Below are positions 40,810 through 48,644 of a stretch of 64,000 bases of DNA, in pieces. The position numbers and the translations under genes were made by a program. The notes beneath the pieces were generated by a model. That model was given only the letters and a program-made list of their open reading frames with translations, had not been told where the DNA came from and did not search any database. The stretch is from Microlunatus sagamiharensis (lineage in GTDB: Bacteria; Actinomycetota; Actinomycetes; Propionibacteriales; Propionibacteriaceae): the NCBI RefSeq assembly GCF_900105785.1, contig NZ_LT629799.1, positions 2,418,001-2,482,000 on the forward strand, in the 5' to 3' direction. Position 1 is the first letter of the stretch. Each line of letters starts with the position of its first letter.

Positions 40810-41573
40810 CCGCCACCACGCCCATCGCCACGAGCAGCGACCAGGACCGCGCCAAGCTCGCCGCCGGCCGCTTCGCGGCCGACAGGTACTGCTTCGACGG
40901 GGCACGCCTCGGCCTCGGCTCGGGCACGACGTCGCACTACTTCGTCCGCGCGCTCGCCGAGAAGGTCCGCGACGGCCTGCAGGTCGTCGGCGTGCCGACG
41001 TCCAACGGCACCCGCGACCTGGCCCTCTCGCTCGGCATCACGCTGGTCGACCTCGACGACATCGACCAGCTCGACGTCTGCATCGACGGGCCCGACGAGA
41101 TCGACCCGGACGGCTCGATGATCAAGGGCGGCGGTGCCTGCCTGCTGTGGGAGAAGCTCGTCGCCCGCACCAGCGCCCGCATGGTCGTCGTCGCCGACCA
41201 CACCAAGGCCGTCGCCGGTCTCGGGGCCTTCCCGCTGCCGGTGGAGATCGTCCAGTTCTCCTGGGGCACCACGACCAAGGCCGTCCGCGCCCTGCTCGTC
41301 GAGCACGGCTACCCCGCCGACCTGCGGATCGTCCGCCGCGAGCGCGACGGGTCCCCGGTCGTCACGGACAACGGCAACTTCATCATCGACGTCCAGCTCG
41401 ACGAGGCCCGCGACGCCGCCGCGCTGACCGTCGAGCTCAACCAGATCCCCGGCGTCGTCGAGAACGGCTTCTTCGTCGGCATCGCCGACGAGGTCGTCTT
41501 CGGCTGGCCGGACGGCTCCGCGGGCGCCTTCGACTTCCCGCTGACGCTGCCGCTCACCCAGCCCGCCCGCTGA
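40806..41573 (+). CDS. rpiA: Ribose-5-phosphate isomerase A or RpiA-like sugar-phosphate isomerase
   Basis: 255 residues. RpiA motifs are present: GLGSGTTSHYFVRAL, VPTSNGT in place of the usual PTS, DVCIDGPDEIDPDGSMIKGGGACLLWEKLVA with the catalytic acid and lysine region, and VTDNGNFIIDV. It interconverts ribose 5-phosphate and ribulose 5-phosphate, or an analogous aldose/ketose phosphate. ATG 40806 overlaps the HAD stop. The C-terminal GWPDGSAGAFDF tail is a slight extension. An actinobacterium normally has its housekeeping RpiB elsewhere, so this copy is probably dedicated to the pathway. Confidence 0.9.
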   Translation: MTATTPIATSSDQDRAKLAAGRFAADRYCFDGARLGLGSGTTSHYFVRALAEKVRDGLQVVGVPTSNGTRDLALSLGITLVDLDDIDQLDVCIDGPDEIDPDGSMIKGGGACLLWEKLVARTSARMVVVADHTKAVAGLGAFPLPVEIVQFSWGTTTKAVRALLVEHGYPADLRIVRRERDGSPVVTDNGNFIIDVQLDEARDAAALTVELNQIPGVVENGFFVGIADEVVFGWPDGSAGAFDFPLTLPLTQPAR

Positions 41574-41629
41574 CCCGCACCTGACCCACGTCCGAGACCC
41601 ACGCCCGAGACCCAGAGGAACCCACCGCC

Positions 41630-42490
41630 GTGACCTTCGTCCCGCTCAACGCCGTGCTCGCCGACGCCCTCGCCGGCGGCTACGGCGTCCCCGCCTTCAA
41701 CATCGTCAACGACGTCAGCACCGAGGCGGTGCTGGAGGCGGCCGCCGAGGAGCGCTCGCCGGTGATCCTGCAGACGTCGGTCAAGACCGTGCGCATGTAC
41801 GGGCGCAAGAAGCTCTACACGATCCTCGCCGGGCTGGCCGAGGACGCGGCCGTGCCGGTCGTGCTGCACCTCGACCACTGCCCTTCCCGGGAGGTGATCA
41901 GCGACTGCCTGCGCGGTGGCTGGACCTCGGTCCTGTTCGACGCCCACGAGCTCGAGGTGGCCGAGAACCTGCGCCAGACCGTCGAGGTCGTCGCCGAGGC
42001 CCACGCGGTCGGCGCCAGCGTCGAGGGCGAGATCGAGGGCATCCAGGGCGTCGAGGACGGCATCGGCTCCGACGACGCCTCCGCGCAGCAGACGATCGAG
42101 GTCTCGGTCGACTTCATCCAGCGCACCGGCGTCGACTGCTTCGCCCCGGCGATCGGCAACGCCCACGGTCAGTACAAGGCCGCCCCGGTCCTCGACCACC
42201 AGCGCGTCTCCGACCTGCTCGCCGCGACCGGCGTGCCCATGGCCCTGCACGGCGGCACCGGGCTCTCGGCCGAGCAGTTCCAGGACCTCGTCAAGCGCGG
42301 CTGCGCCAAGGTCAACATCTCCACCGCGCTCAAGGAGGTCTACATGCGCTCGAGCCTGGAGTCGCTGAAGCGCTCCGAGGAGAAGGGCTCGTGGGACCCG
42401 CCCACGCTGTTCCGCGACCAGAAGGAGGCCGTGACGGCGATGGCCCGCGAGCACATGCGCACCTTCGGCAGCTCGGGCCAGGTCCGATGA
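41630..42490 (+). CDS. Class II (zinc) ketose-bisphosphate aldolase, FbaA/GatY-like
   Basis: 286 residues. Zinc ligands and substrate loops: LHLDHCPSREVISDC, SVLFDAHELEVAEN, GEIEGIQGVEDG, IGNAHGQYK, and ALHGGTGLSAEQF, followed by KVNISTALKE. It cleaves a ketose phosphate to DHAP plus an aldehyde. The usual FDASH before the metal region is FDAHE here, so specificity may differ from fructose- or tagatose-bisphosphate. GTG 41630 has GAGGAA upstream and is the only gene of the operon with a real gap (56 bp) before it. A ketose-1-phosphate giving DHAP and glycolaldehyde would fit the dehydrogenases. Confidence 0.9.
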   Translation: MTFVPLNAVLADALAGGYGVPAFNIVNDVSTEAVLEAAAEERSPVILQTSVKTVRMYGRKKLYTILAGLAEDAAVPVVLHLDHCPSREVISDCLRGGWTSVLFDAHELEVAENLRQTVEVVAEAHAVGASVEGEIEGIQGVEDGIGSDDASAQQTIEVSVDFIQRTGVDCFAPAIGNAHGQYKAAPVLDHQRVSDLLAATGVPMALHGGTGLSAEQFQDLVKRGCAKVNISTALKEVYMRSSLESLKRSEEKGSWDPPTLFRDQKEAVTAMAREHMRTFGSSGQVR

Positions 42491-43278
42491 GCGCCCTGGT
42501 CTTCGACTGCGACGGCGTCCTCGCCGACACCGAGCGCTACGGCCACCTGCCGGCCTTCAACCTCACCTTCGAGCACTTCGACCTGCCCGTGCGCTGGGAC
42601 GTCGAGGAGTACGCCCGGCGGCTGAGGATCGGCGGCGGCAAGGAGCGGATGGCGAGCCTCTTCGCCGACCCCGGCTTCTCCGAGGCGGCGCACGTCCCGG
42701 ACGACGAGGACGCCCGGCGCGCGCTGCTGGCGGAGTGGCACCGCTACAAGTCGGCCGCCTTCCGCGACCTCGTGCAGAGCGGGCAGCTGCCCGCTCGGCC
42801 CGGCATCAGCCGGCTGATCCCGGAGGCGCTGGCCGCGGGCTGGACGGTGGCCGTCGCGTCCACCTCGGCCGAGGCGTCCGTCCGCGCCGTGCTCGAGCAC
42901 GCGGTCGGGACCGAGGTCGCCGCCGGCGTGCCGGTCTTCGCCGGCGACGTCGTGCTGGCCAAGAAGCCCGACCCGGCGATCTACGACCTGGCCGTGCGCG
43001 AGCTCGGGCTCGACCGCGACGACACCCTCGTCGTCGAGGACTCGCGCAACGGACTGCTCGCGGCCACCGGCGCCGGGCTCCCCTGCCTGGTGACGGTCAA
43101 CGGCTACACCCGCGAGGAGGACTTCGGCGAGGCCGTCCTCGTCGTGTCCGAGCTGGGCGACCCCGACCGCGGTCCGGTCGAGGTCCTGGCCAACCGCGGC
43201 CCGGCGACGCCCGGGGCCTACCTGACCCTCGACGACCTCTCGGCGTGCCTGGGCACCCGGACCGGAGCGACCCGATGA
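42487..43278 (+). CDS. HAD-superfamily hydrolase, CbbY/beta-phosphoglucomutase-like
   Basis: 263 residues. Motif I LVFDCDGVLADTERYGH, cap GGGKERMASLF, motif II VASTSAEASV, motif III Lys in LAKKPDPAIYDLA and motif IV VVEDSRNGLLAA. The DCDGVLADTE start and GGGKER match the CbbY group, which includes xylulose-1,5-bisphosphate phosphatase in plants and Rhodobacter. ATG 42487 overlaps the aldolase stop. In a pathway with pentulose kinases, removal of a xylulose bisphosphate by-product is an attractive, unproven role. Confidence 0.9.
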   Translation: MSALVFDCDGVLADTERYGHLPAFNLTFEHFDLPVRWDVEEYARRLRIGGGKERMASLFADPGFSEAAHVPDDEDARRALLAEWHRYKSAAFRDLVQSGQLPARPGISRLIPEALAAGWTVAVASTSAEASVRAVLEHAVGTEVAAGVPVFAGDVVLAKKPDPAIYDLAVRELGLDRDDTLVVEDSRNGLLAATGAGLPCLVTVNGYTREEDFGEAVLVVSELGDPDRGPVEVLANRGPATPGAYLTLDDLSACLGTRTGATR

Positions 43279-44192
43279 ACCCTCTGCTGACCGGCGTCAT
43301 CGTCCCGGCCACGACCCCGTTCGACGACGCCGAGGACCTGCGCCTCGACTGGCTCGAGCACAACCTGCGCCGCTGGAGCACCACCGCCGTGCGCGGCGTG
43401 ATGGTCCTCGGCACCAACGGCGAGTTCCGCTCGGTCGACGACGACGAGGCCCGCGCCGTGGTGGCTACCGCCGCCGCGCACCGCGGCGACAAGACCCTGA
43501 TCGTCGGGGCCGGGCGCGAGTCGACGCGGCTCACCGTGCGGTTCATCGAGAGCATCGCCGAGCACGCCGACGCGATCGACTACGTCTCCGTGCTGCCCCC
43601 GCACTACTTCAAGGGCGCCATGACCCCCGAGGCGCTGCGGCAGCACTACGTCGCCGTGGCCGACGCCAGCCCGGTCCCCGTGCTGCTCTACGTCGCGCCG
43701 AGCTACGCCAACGGCGTGCTCATCCCGCCCGCGGTGGTCGCCTCCCTGGCCGACCACCCGAACATCGCCGGGATCAAGGACACCTCGAACGACCAGATCA
43801 CCGCCTACCTGCTGGCCGCGGGCGGGCGCGACGACTTCTCGGTGCTGGCCGGGACGATGAACACGATCATGACCGGGCTGCTCTTCGGCTCCCCCGGCGG
43901 CGTGGTCTCCGCGGCGAACTTCTTCCCCGACGAGTGCGCGGAGGTCGTGCGCCTGGCGTCCGACGGCAAGCAGGCCGAGTCGCTCGCCGCGTACGCCGAC
44001 CTGCAGCGCCTGATCAAGGTCACGGGCGGGCGGCGCGGGGTGGCGAGCCTGAAGGGCACCATGAACCTGCTCGGCTACCGCGCGGGCGTCCCGCGCGGGC
44101 CGGTGCGGGCCCTGGACGCCGACGAGACCGCCGCCGTGCGCGAGGCGCTCGAGGCCCACGGCAAGGTCGTCGACGAGGGAGGGACGCGCTAG
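43275..44192 (+). CDS. DapA-family (class I, Schiff-base) aldolase or dehydratase
   Basis: 305 residues. DHDPS/N-acetylneuraminate lyase fold: VPATTPFDDAEDL, MVLGTNGEFRSVDDDE, the tyrosine region VLLYVAPSYANG, Schiff-base lysine in IAGIKDTSND and GSPGGVVSAANFFP. The GTNGE and YVAPSYANG variants differ from true DapA, so it is more likely a 2-keto-3-deoxy sugar acid aldolase or 4-hydroxy-2-oxoacid aldolase yielding pyruvate and an aldehyde. ATG 43275 overlaps the HAD stop. It offers a second aldehyde-producing route in the operon besides the class II aldolase. Confidence 0.88.
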   Translation: MNPLLTGVIVPATTPFDDAEDLRLDWLEHNLRRWSTTAVRGVMVLGTNGEFRSVDDDEARAVVATAAAHRGDKTLIVGAGRESTRLTVRFIESIAEHADAIDYVSVLPPHYFKGAMTPEALRQHYVAVADASPVPVLLYVAPSYANGVLIPPAVVASLADHPNIAGIKDTSNDQITAYLLAAGGRDDFSVLAGTMNTIMTGLLFGSPGGVVSAANFFPDECAEVVRLASDGKQAESLAAYADLQRLIKVTGGRRGVASLKGTMNLLGYRAGVPRGPVRALDADETAAVREALEAHGKVVDEGGTR

Positions 44193-45532
44193 TGCACGCC
44201 TTGTCCATCGACTTCGGCACGTCGTCGGTCAAGGTCGCCGTCGTCCAGGCGGCGGACGACGGCGGCCTGCAGATCGTGGAGACGGCGACCGCGCCGTACC
44301 CGAACATCCTGCTGCCCGGGGAGAAGAACGAGATCGACCCCGACGAGCTGTGGGCCGGCTGCTACGCGGCCTGCCAGCAGCTCGACCCGGCGCTGCGGGA
44401 GCGGGTCGAGGTGCTCTGCTACGACACCTTCTCCCCGTCGCCGGTCTTCGTGCGCCGCGACGGGACGCTCTCCTACCCGAACATCGTCACGCACCTCGAC
44501 CGCCGCAGCCGGGCGCAGAGCGCGTACATCGACGCGGTGGTCGGCAACGAGCGCTTCCTCGAGATCGCGGGCATCCTGCCCTTCGCCGGCGGCGCCGGGG
44601 CGATGACCTTCATCTGGTTCGCGCAGAACGCGCCGGAGGTCCTCGACGACGCCCACCGGATCGGGCACCTGCCGACCTACGTCCACCACCGCCTGACCGG
44701 CGAGTGGGCGACCGACCTCGTCAACGCCTCGATGACCGGCCTGTACGAGACCACGACGCAGGGCACCTGGTCCGAGGAGCTGCTCACCGCTTTCGGCATC
44801 GACCGCGGGCTGCTGTGCGACATCGTCGACCCGGGCACGTCGCTCGGCACGCTCCGCCCCGAGGAGGCCGAGCGGCTGGGCCTGCGCGCGGGCATCCCGG
44901 TCGCCGTCGGCACGAACGACATGGCCGCGGCCCAGTGCGGCGCGGGCAACGTCGAGGCGGGCCGGGTGATGAACACGGCCGGCTCGAGCGACATGGTCAG
45001 CGTCCTCACCGACCGCCCGGTCACCAGCCACGGCTACTACCTGCGCAACGCCGCCCTGCCGGGTCTCTGGCAGATCTACGCGACGACGGCCGGCGGCTTC
45101 GCCCTGGAGTGGTTCTGGGCGCAGCTCTGCCAGGACATGACGCGCACGGAGTTCTACGAGCAGTTCGTGGGGCGGGCGCTGGAGGCCTGGCCGACCGACG
45201 GCGAGGTCACGTTCGCGCCCTACCTGACCGGCGACCGGCAGTCGCTGGAGAAGCGCACGGGCAGCTGGGACGGGCTCACCCTGGCCACCACCCGCGAGGA
45301 GATGCTCGCGGCGGTGCTCAAGAGCATGAACCGGGTGCTCGCCGCGACGCTGCGCCAGGCGGCGGAGGTGGTCGAGCTCGACCCGGTCGTCAAGCTGACG
45401 GGTGGGATGTCGGACGCCACGTACGTCGCGCTCAAGCAGCGCGAGATGCCGGGCTTCGAGTTCGAGGGCGTCGACAACTGCCCGATCCTGGGCAACGTCT
45501 GGCTCGCGCGCCGGGGCCTCGGGCTCGTCTGA
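44192..45532 (+). CDS. Atypical FGGY-family carbohydrate kinase
   Basis: 446 residues, about 50 shorter than XylB. It keeps the ATP fold at the N-terminus (SIDFGTSSVKVAVVQ), GTNDMAAAQCGAGNVEAGRVMNTAGSSDM as the second phosphate region and VKLTGGMSDATYVALKQ near the C-terminus. The xylulokinase hallmark GQMHG is replaced by CYDTFSPSPVFVRRDG. The sugar-binding part is therefore unlike known xylulose, glycerol or ribulose kinases. GTG 44192 shares one base with the TAG stop of the DapA-like gene. Last gene of the operon, followed by a strong terminator. Substrate unknown. Confidence 0.85.
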   Translation: MHALSIDFGTSSVKVAVVQAADDGGLQIVETATAPYPNILLPGEKNEIDPDELWAGCYAACQQLDPALRERVEVLCYDTFSPSPVFVRRDGTLSYPNIVTHLDRRSRAQSAYIDAVVGNERFLEIAGILPFAGGAGAMTFIWFAQNAPEVLDDAHRIGHLPTYVHHRLTGEWATDLVNASMTGLYETTTQGTWSEELLTAFGIDRGLLCDIVDPGTSLGTLRPEEAERLGLRAGIPVAVGTNDMAAAQCGAGNVEAGRVMNTAGSSDMVSVLTDRPVTSHGYYLRNAALPGLWQIYATTAGGFALEWFWAQLCQDMTRTEFYEQFVGRALEAWPTDGEVTFAPYLTGDRQSLEKRTGSWDGLTLATTREEMLAAVLKSMNRVLAATLRQAAEVVELDPVVKLTGGMSDATYVALKQREMPGFEFEGVDNCPILGNVWLARRGLGLV

Positions 45533-45559
45533 CCGTCCGCCGACCACCCGGACACGCGA

Positions 45560-45593
45560 ACGGGGTCGCGCGGCTCACGCCGCGCGACCCCGT
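45560..45593. terminator. Bidirectional terminator of the sugar operon and csbD-like gene
   Basis: ACGGGGTCGCGCGG (45560-45573) pairs perfectly with 45580-45593 over 14 bp with a 6-nt loop, in the 70-bp gap between convergent genes. Confidence 0.8.
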
Positions 45594-45602
45594 GGACCAG
45601 CG

Positions 45603-45776
45603 TCAGTCCTGGACGGCGTCCTTGGCCTTCTCGGTCTCCATGCGAGCCTCGCCCATGGCCTGGTCCTTGTGACCCTGCGCGGTGAGCTCGGCGTCGTCGG
45701 TCTTCTTGCCGACGGCCTCCTCGGCCTTGCCGGCCGCCTTCTGGACGGCGTCCTTCGCCTTGTCTCCGATCGACAT
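45603..45776 (-). CDS. CsbD-like stress protein
   Basis: 57 residues from ATG 45776 (AAGGAG 6 nt upstream); an upstream in-frame start would add 23 residues without the family pattern. MSIGDKAKDAVQKAAGKAEEAVGKKTDD, then AQGHKDQAMGEARMETEKAKDAVQD: a highly charged, Ala/Lys/Glu-rich, partly disordered protein with two GKA/GEA-type repeats, as in the CsbD family. CsbD proteins are general-stress (sigma-B-type) products without known biochemical activity. Its promoter must lie in 45777-45887; no clear boxes seen. Confidence 0.88.
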   Translation of the reverse strand: MSIGDKAKDAVQKAAGKAEEAVGKKTDDAELTAQGHKDQAMGEARMETEKAKDAVQD

Positions 45777-45887
45777 GCGTGTCTCCTTCGCTCGAACGTC
45801 TGAGGTGCCGACCCTAGCCAGGGCCACCTGTGCGTCCGAGGGCACTCCCCCTCCGGTCCCCGACGAGGATCGAGGCCCTATGGGGTC

Positions 45888-46619
45888 TCAACCGGCCGCG
45901 GCCGCCAGCCCCGCGATCTGCTCACCCAGCCAGGGGTAGAGCTCCTCGCCCGGGGTGTTGAGCCGGGCCTTGAGGTCGCGGGTGGTCTCGTCGGCCAGCA
46001 CCTCCAGCGAACCGTCACCGACCGCGTCGTACGCCTGCGCCACGACGCTCGCCGCGCTCACCTTGGGCACGTCCCAGCGCGTGGTCATCGGCGTGTCGAT
46101 CATGCCCACCAGGAGCCCGACGACCTGCGTGCCCTGGCCCTGCAGCGCGAGGCGGAGCGCGTTGGTCGCCGACCACATCGCCGCCTTCGACGCCGCGTAG
46201 CCGGTGGGCATGCTCACCCAGGCGGCCGCCGACAGGATGTTCAGCAGGGTGCCGCCGCCGTTGCGCGCCAGCACCGGCGCGAACGCGTTGCTGAGCCGCA
46301 GCGTGCCGAAGAAGTTCGTCTCGAAGACCCGGCGCAGCTCCTCCTCCGGCCCGGTGATCAGGTCACCTGCCGGCGCGATCCCGGCGTTGTTGATCAGCAC
46401 GTCGACGTCCGGCGCCGCGGCGACCGCGCGGGCCGGCGCCTCGGGGTCGGTCAGGTCGAGGTCGAGCGGGACGACGCGCTGGTCGTGCCAGTCCCGCGTC
46501 GAGCGCGCGGCGGCGTAGACCTTGGCCGCGCCCCGCTCGAGGCCCTGCGCGACGAACTGCTCGCCGAGCCCGCCGTTGGCCCCGGTGACCAGGACGTGCC
46601 GGCCCTGAAGTGACTGCAT
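45888..46619 (-). CDS. Short-chain dehydrogenase/reductase, TetR-controlled
   Basis: 243 residues. Motifs: VTGANGGLGEQFV, AAARSTRDW after beta-2 (Arg, NADP type), LINNAGIAPAG, NILSAAAWVSMPTGYAASKAAMW as Ser and Tyr-x3-Lys. The long C-terminus LADETTRDLKARLNTPGEELYPWLGEQIAG is typical of the YciK/KR-like branch found beside TetR regulators. ATG 46619. Divergent from the TetR gene at 46701, with two palindromes in the 81-bp gap. Confidence 0.9.
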   Translation of the reverse strand: MQSLQGRHVLVTGANGGLGEQFVAQGLERGAAKVYAAARSTRDWHDQRVVPLDLDLTDPEAPARAVAAAPDVDVLINNAGIAPAGDLITGPEEELRRVFETNFFGTLRLSNAFAPVLARNGGGTLLNILSAAAWVSMPTGYAASKAAMWSATNALRLALQGQGTQVVGLLVGMIDTPMTTRWDVPKVSAASVVAQAYDAVGDGSLEVLADETTRDLKARLNTPGEELYPWLGEQIAGLAAAAG

Positions 46620-46636
46620 CTAGACTCCTCGTGTAA

Positions 46637-46679
46637 GTGGGGAACTCCCCCGGATCCAGTATGTGGGGATGCTCCCCAC
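46637..46679. promoter_or_regulatory. Pair of TetR-type operators
   Basis: GTGGGGATGCTCCCCAC (46663-46679) is a perfect 7+3+7 palindrome. GTGGGGAACTCCCC (46637-46650) is a shortened copy with the same GTGGGGA half-site. They lie between the divergent SDR and TetR genes; centre spacing is about 27 bp. Confidence 0.7.
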
Positions 46680-46700
46680 TTGTTCAAGGAGGGTCGGCGT

Positions 46701-47276
46701 ATGGCGTCCGCCACAGGTGCGACCCGACCGCTGCGGGCCGACGCGCGCCGCAACCGCGACGCGATCCTGGCCGCGGCGCGCGAGGCCTTCGACGCCGACG
46801 GGGTCCTGACGCCGCTCGACGCCGTCGCCACCCGTGCGGGCGTCGGCAACGCGACGCTCTACCGCAACTTCCCCACGCGCGACGACCTGCTCGCCGAGGT
46901 CATGCAGGCCAGCCTGGTCGACGCGCTCGCCGAGGCCGACGAGCTGGCACGCACCCTGCCGCCGCGCGAGGCGCTGACCGAGTGGCTCGTACGCCTCGCC
47001 TGGCAGCTGCGCCTCTGGCACGACCTGCCCTACTGCCTGGCCAACGCGCACGCCGGCACCGACTCCCCCGTCAGCTCGACCTGCAACCCGGTGCACCTGC
47101 GCCTCGACGCCTTTCTCGACGCCGCCCGCGCCTCCGGCGACCTGCAGGCCGAGGTCGACGGGCCCTCGCTCTACGAGCTCGTCCTCGCGCTCTCGTGGGC
47201 GACGGACCGCTTCCACGACGACCGGGACGCCGCCCGGCGCCGCGTCCTCCTGGCCAGCGCCGGCCTCTTCGCCTAG
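46701..47276 (+). CDS. TetR-family regulator
   Basis: 191 residues from ATG 46701 (AGGAGGG upstream). The helix-turn-helix is ARRNRDAILAAAREAFDADGVLTPLDAVATRAGVGNATLYRNFPTRDDLLAEV. The ligand domain with PPREALTEWLVRLAWQLRLW is of the common SDR-associated type. It probably represses the divergent SDR and itself through the GTGGGGA palindromes. A hairpin terminator follows 47 bp after the stop. Confidence 0.93.
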   Translation: MASATGATRPLRADARRNRDAILAAAREAFDADGVLTPLDAVATRAGVGNATLYRNFPTRDDLLAEVMQASLVDALAEADELARTLPPREALTEWLVRLAWQLRLWHDLPYCLANAHAGTDSPVSSTCNPVHLRLDAFLDAARASGDLQAEVDGPSLYELVLALSWATDRFHDDRDAARRRVLLASAGLFA

Positions 47277-47322
47277 GCCTGCCGGGTCCGACAACCCGCC
47301 TGCGCCCGCACCACCCGGCACC

Positions 47323-47346
47323 CGAGCCCGTCCGTGGACGGGCTCG
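47323..47346. terminator. Hairpin after the TetR gene (REP-like family)
   Basis: CGAGCCCGTCC and GGACGGGCTCG form an 11-bp perfect stem with 2 nt between the arms. It shares CGAGCC[CT]GTC with 6749-6760 and 11358-11374. Probably terminates tetR before the transporter promoter. Confidence 0.65.
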
Positions 47347-47420
47347 AACAGGCCTGCGCACCGACCCGCAGCGCGGACGCCTGCGGCCCGCGAGTTAACA
47401 GAACGGAAACGACGAGGGCA

Positions 47421-47449
47421 TGGACGAGGCATGCCTGGCGCCGTAGTGT
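47421..47449 (+). promoter_or_regulatory. Putative promoter of the Pot-like transporter operon
   Basis: TGGACG (47421-47426), 17 bp, TAGTGT (47444-47449). The implied leader is about 50 nt and contains the direct repeat at 47457-47489. Confidence 0.4.
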
Positions 47450-47456
47450 CATCACC

Positions 47457-47489
47457 ACTGAACGAGAGCGCACTACCACTCAGTGAGAG
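47457..47489. promoter_or_regulatory. Direct repeat, possible IclR binding region
   Basis: ACTGAACGAGAG (47457-47468) and ACTCAGTGAGAG (47478-47489) match at 9 of 12 bases with a 21-bp period (two helical turns), just downstream of the putative -10 box. The IclR protein encoded within the operon is the obvious candidate ligand. Confidence 0.4.
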
Positions 47490-47504
47490 TCGAGGCGGCA
47501 GATC

Positions 47505-48554
47505 ATGATCTCGGACGTGCAGGACGCCGTGCTCGACGGCGTGACGAAGGTGTACGCGGGCGACGTCCGCGCCGTCGACGACGTCTCGCTGTCGGTTCGC
47601 CAGGGCGAGTTCTTCTCGATCCTCGGGCCCTCGGGCTGCGGGAAGTCGACGCTGCTCCGGATCCTCGCGGGGATCGAGACCCACTCCGAGGGCCGCGTGC
47701 AGATCGGAGGCCAGGACGCCTCGCGCATGCCGGCGAACAAGCGACCGACGAACCTGATCTTCCAGCGGCTCGCGCTCTTCCCGCACCTGAGCGTCGCCGA
47801 GAACGTCGCTTTCGGACCCCGTGTGCAGAGGCGGCCGGCCAAGGACGTCCGCTCGACCGTCGAGGAGATGCTCGCCCTCGTCGAGCTGGAGGGGTACGGC
47901 GCCCGCAAGCCGTCCCAGCTCTCCGGGGGTCAGCAGCAGCGGGTCGCCATCGCCCGGGCCCTCGCCTGCGGCCCCCGTGTGCTGCTGCTCGACGAGCCCC
48001 TGGGAGCCCTGGACCTCAAGCTGCGGGTGCAGATGCAGGTCGCGCTCAAGAAGATCCAGCGCGACTCGGGCACCACCTTCGTCTTCGTCACGCACGACCA
48101 GACCGAGGCGCTGGCCATGTCGGACCACGTCGCCGTGATGAACGCGGGCCGGGTCGAGCAGGTGGGCACACCGGAGGCGCTCTACCACCGTCCCACCACC
48201 CGGTTCGTGGCCACGTTCCTCGGCGACACGAACCTGCTGCCGGCCGAGCACGCCGCGTCACTCGTCGGCGGCGCTGCCGGCGGCGATCGCGTCGTCCCGC
48301 GCGGCACCCTCAGCGTCCGTCCCGAGGTCCTCGCCGTCGCCCCGTCCGACGCAACCCCCGGCCGTCCGGCCACCGTGGTCGAGCGGACGTTCGAGGGCGC
48401 CAGCGTGCGGCTGGTCGTGCGTACCGAGCCGGGCGCGCCCGACCTCGTCGCCCGGGTCCCCTCCCGCGGCGCGTTCGTGCCCGAGGTGGGCGATCCCGTC
48501 CGGGTCTCCTGCCGGGCCGAGGACGCCGTGCCCGTGGCCGACCTGCCTACCTGA
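47505..48554 (+). CDS. ABC transporter ATPase, PotA/FbpC type
   Basis: 349 residues. Walker A GPSGCGKST, Q-loop with FQRLALFPHLSVAENVAF, signature LSGGQQQR, Walker B VLLLDEPLGALD, switch His in FVTHDQTEA, and a C-terminal TOBE-type domain. The usual FQSYALFPH is FQRLALFPH here, a minor change. It powers import through the fused permease encoded at 49.8 kb. ATG 47505 follows GAGGCGGCAG. First gene of the cluster. Confidence 0.93.
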   Translation: MISDVQDAVLDGVTKVYAGDVRAVDDVSLSVRQGEFFSILGPSGCGKSTLLRILAGIETHSEGRVQIGGQDASRMPANKRPTNLIFQRLALFPHLSVAENVAFGPRVQRRPAKDVRSTVEEMLALVELEGYGARKPSQLSGGQQQRVAIARALACGPRVLLLDEPLGALDLKLRVQMQVALKKIQRDSGTTFVFVTHDQTEALAMSDHVAVMNAGRVEQVGTPEALYHRPTTRFVATFLGDTNLLPAEHAASLVGGAAGGDRVVPRGTLSVRPEVLAVAPSDATPGRPATVVERTFEGASVRLVVRTEPGAPDLVARVPSRGAFVPEVGDPVRVSCRAEDAVPVADLPT

Positions 48555-48644
48555 CCGCTCAGACCTGCACCGCTCGTCCGTCGACGCCCGTCGAACCCCT
48601 CCGCCCGAACCCTCCGCCGCACCGTCCGCCCGAAAGGTCCCGCC

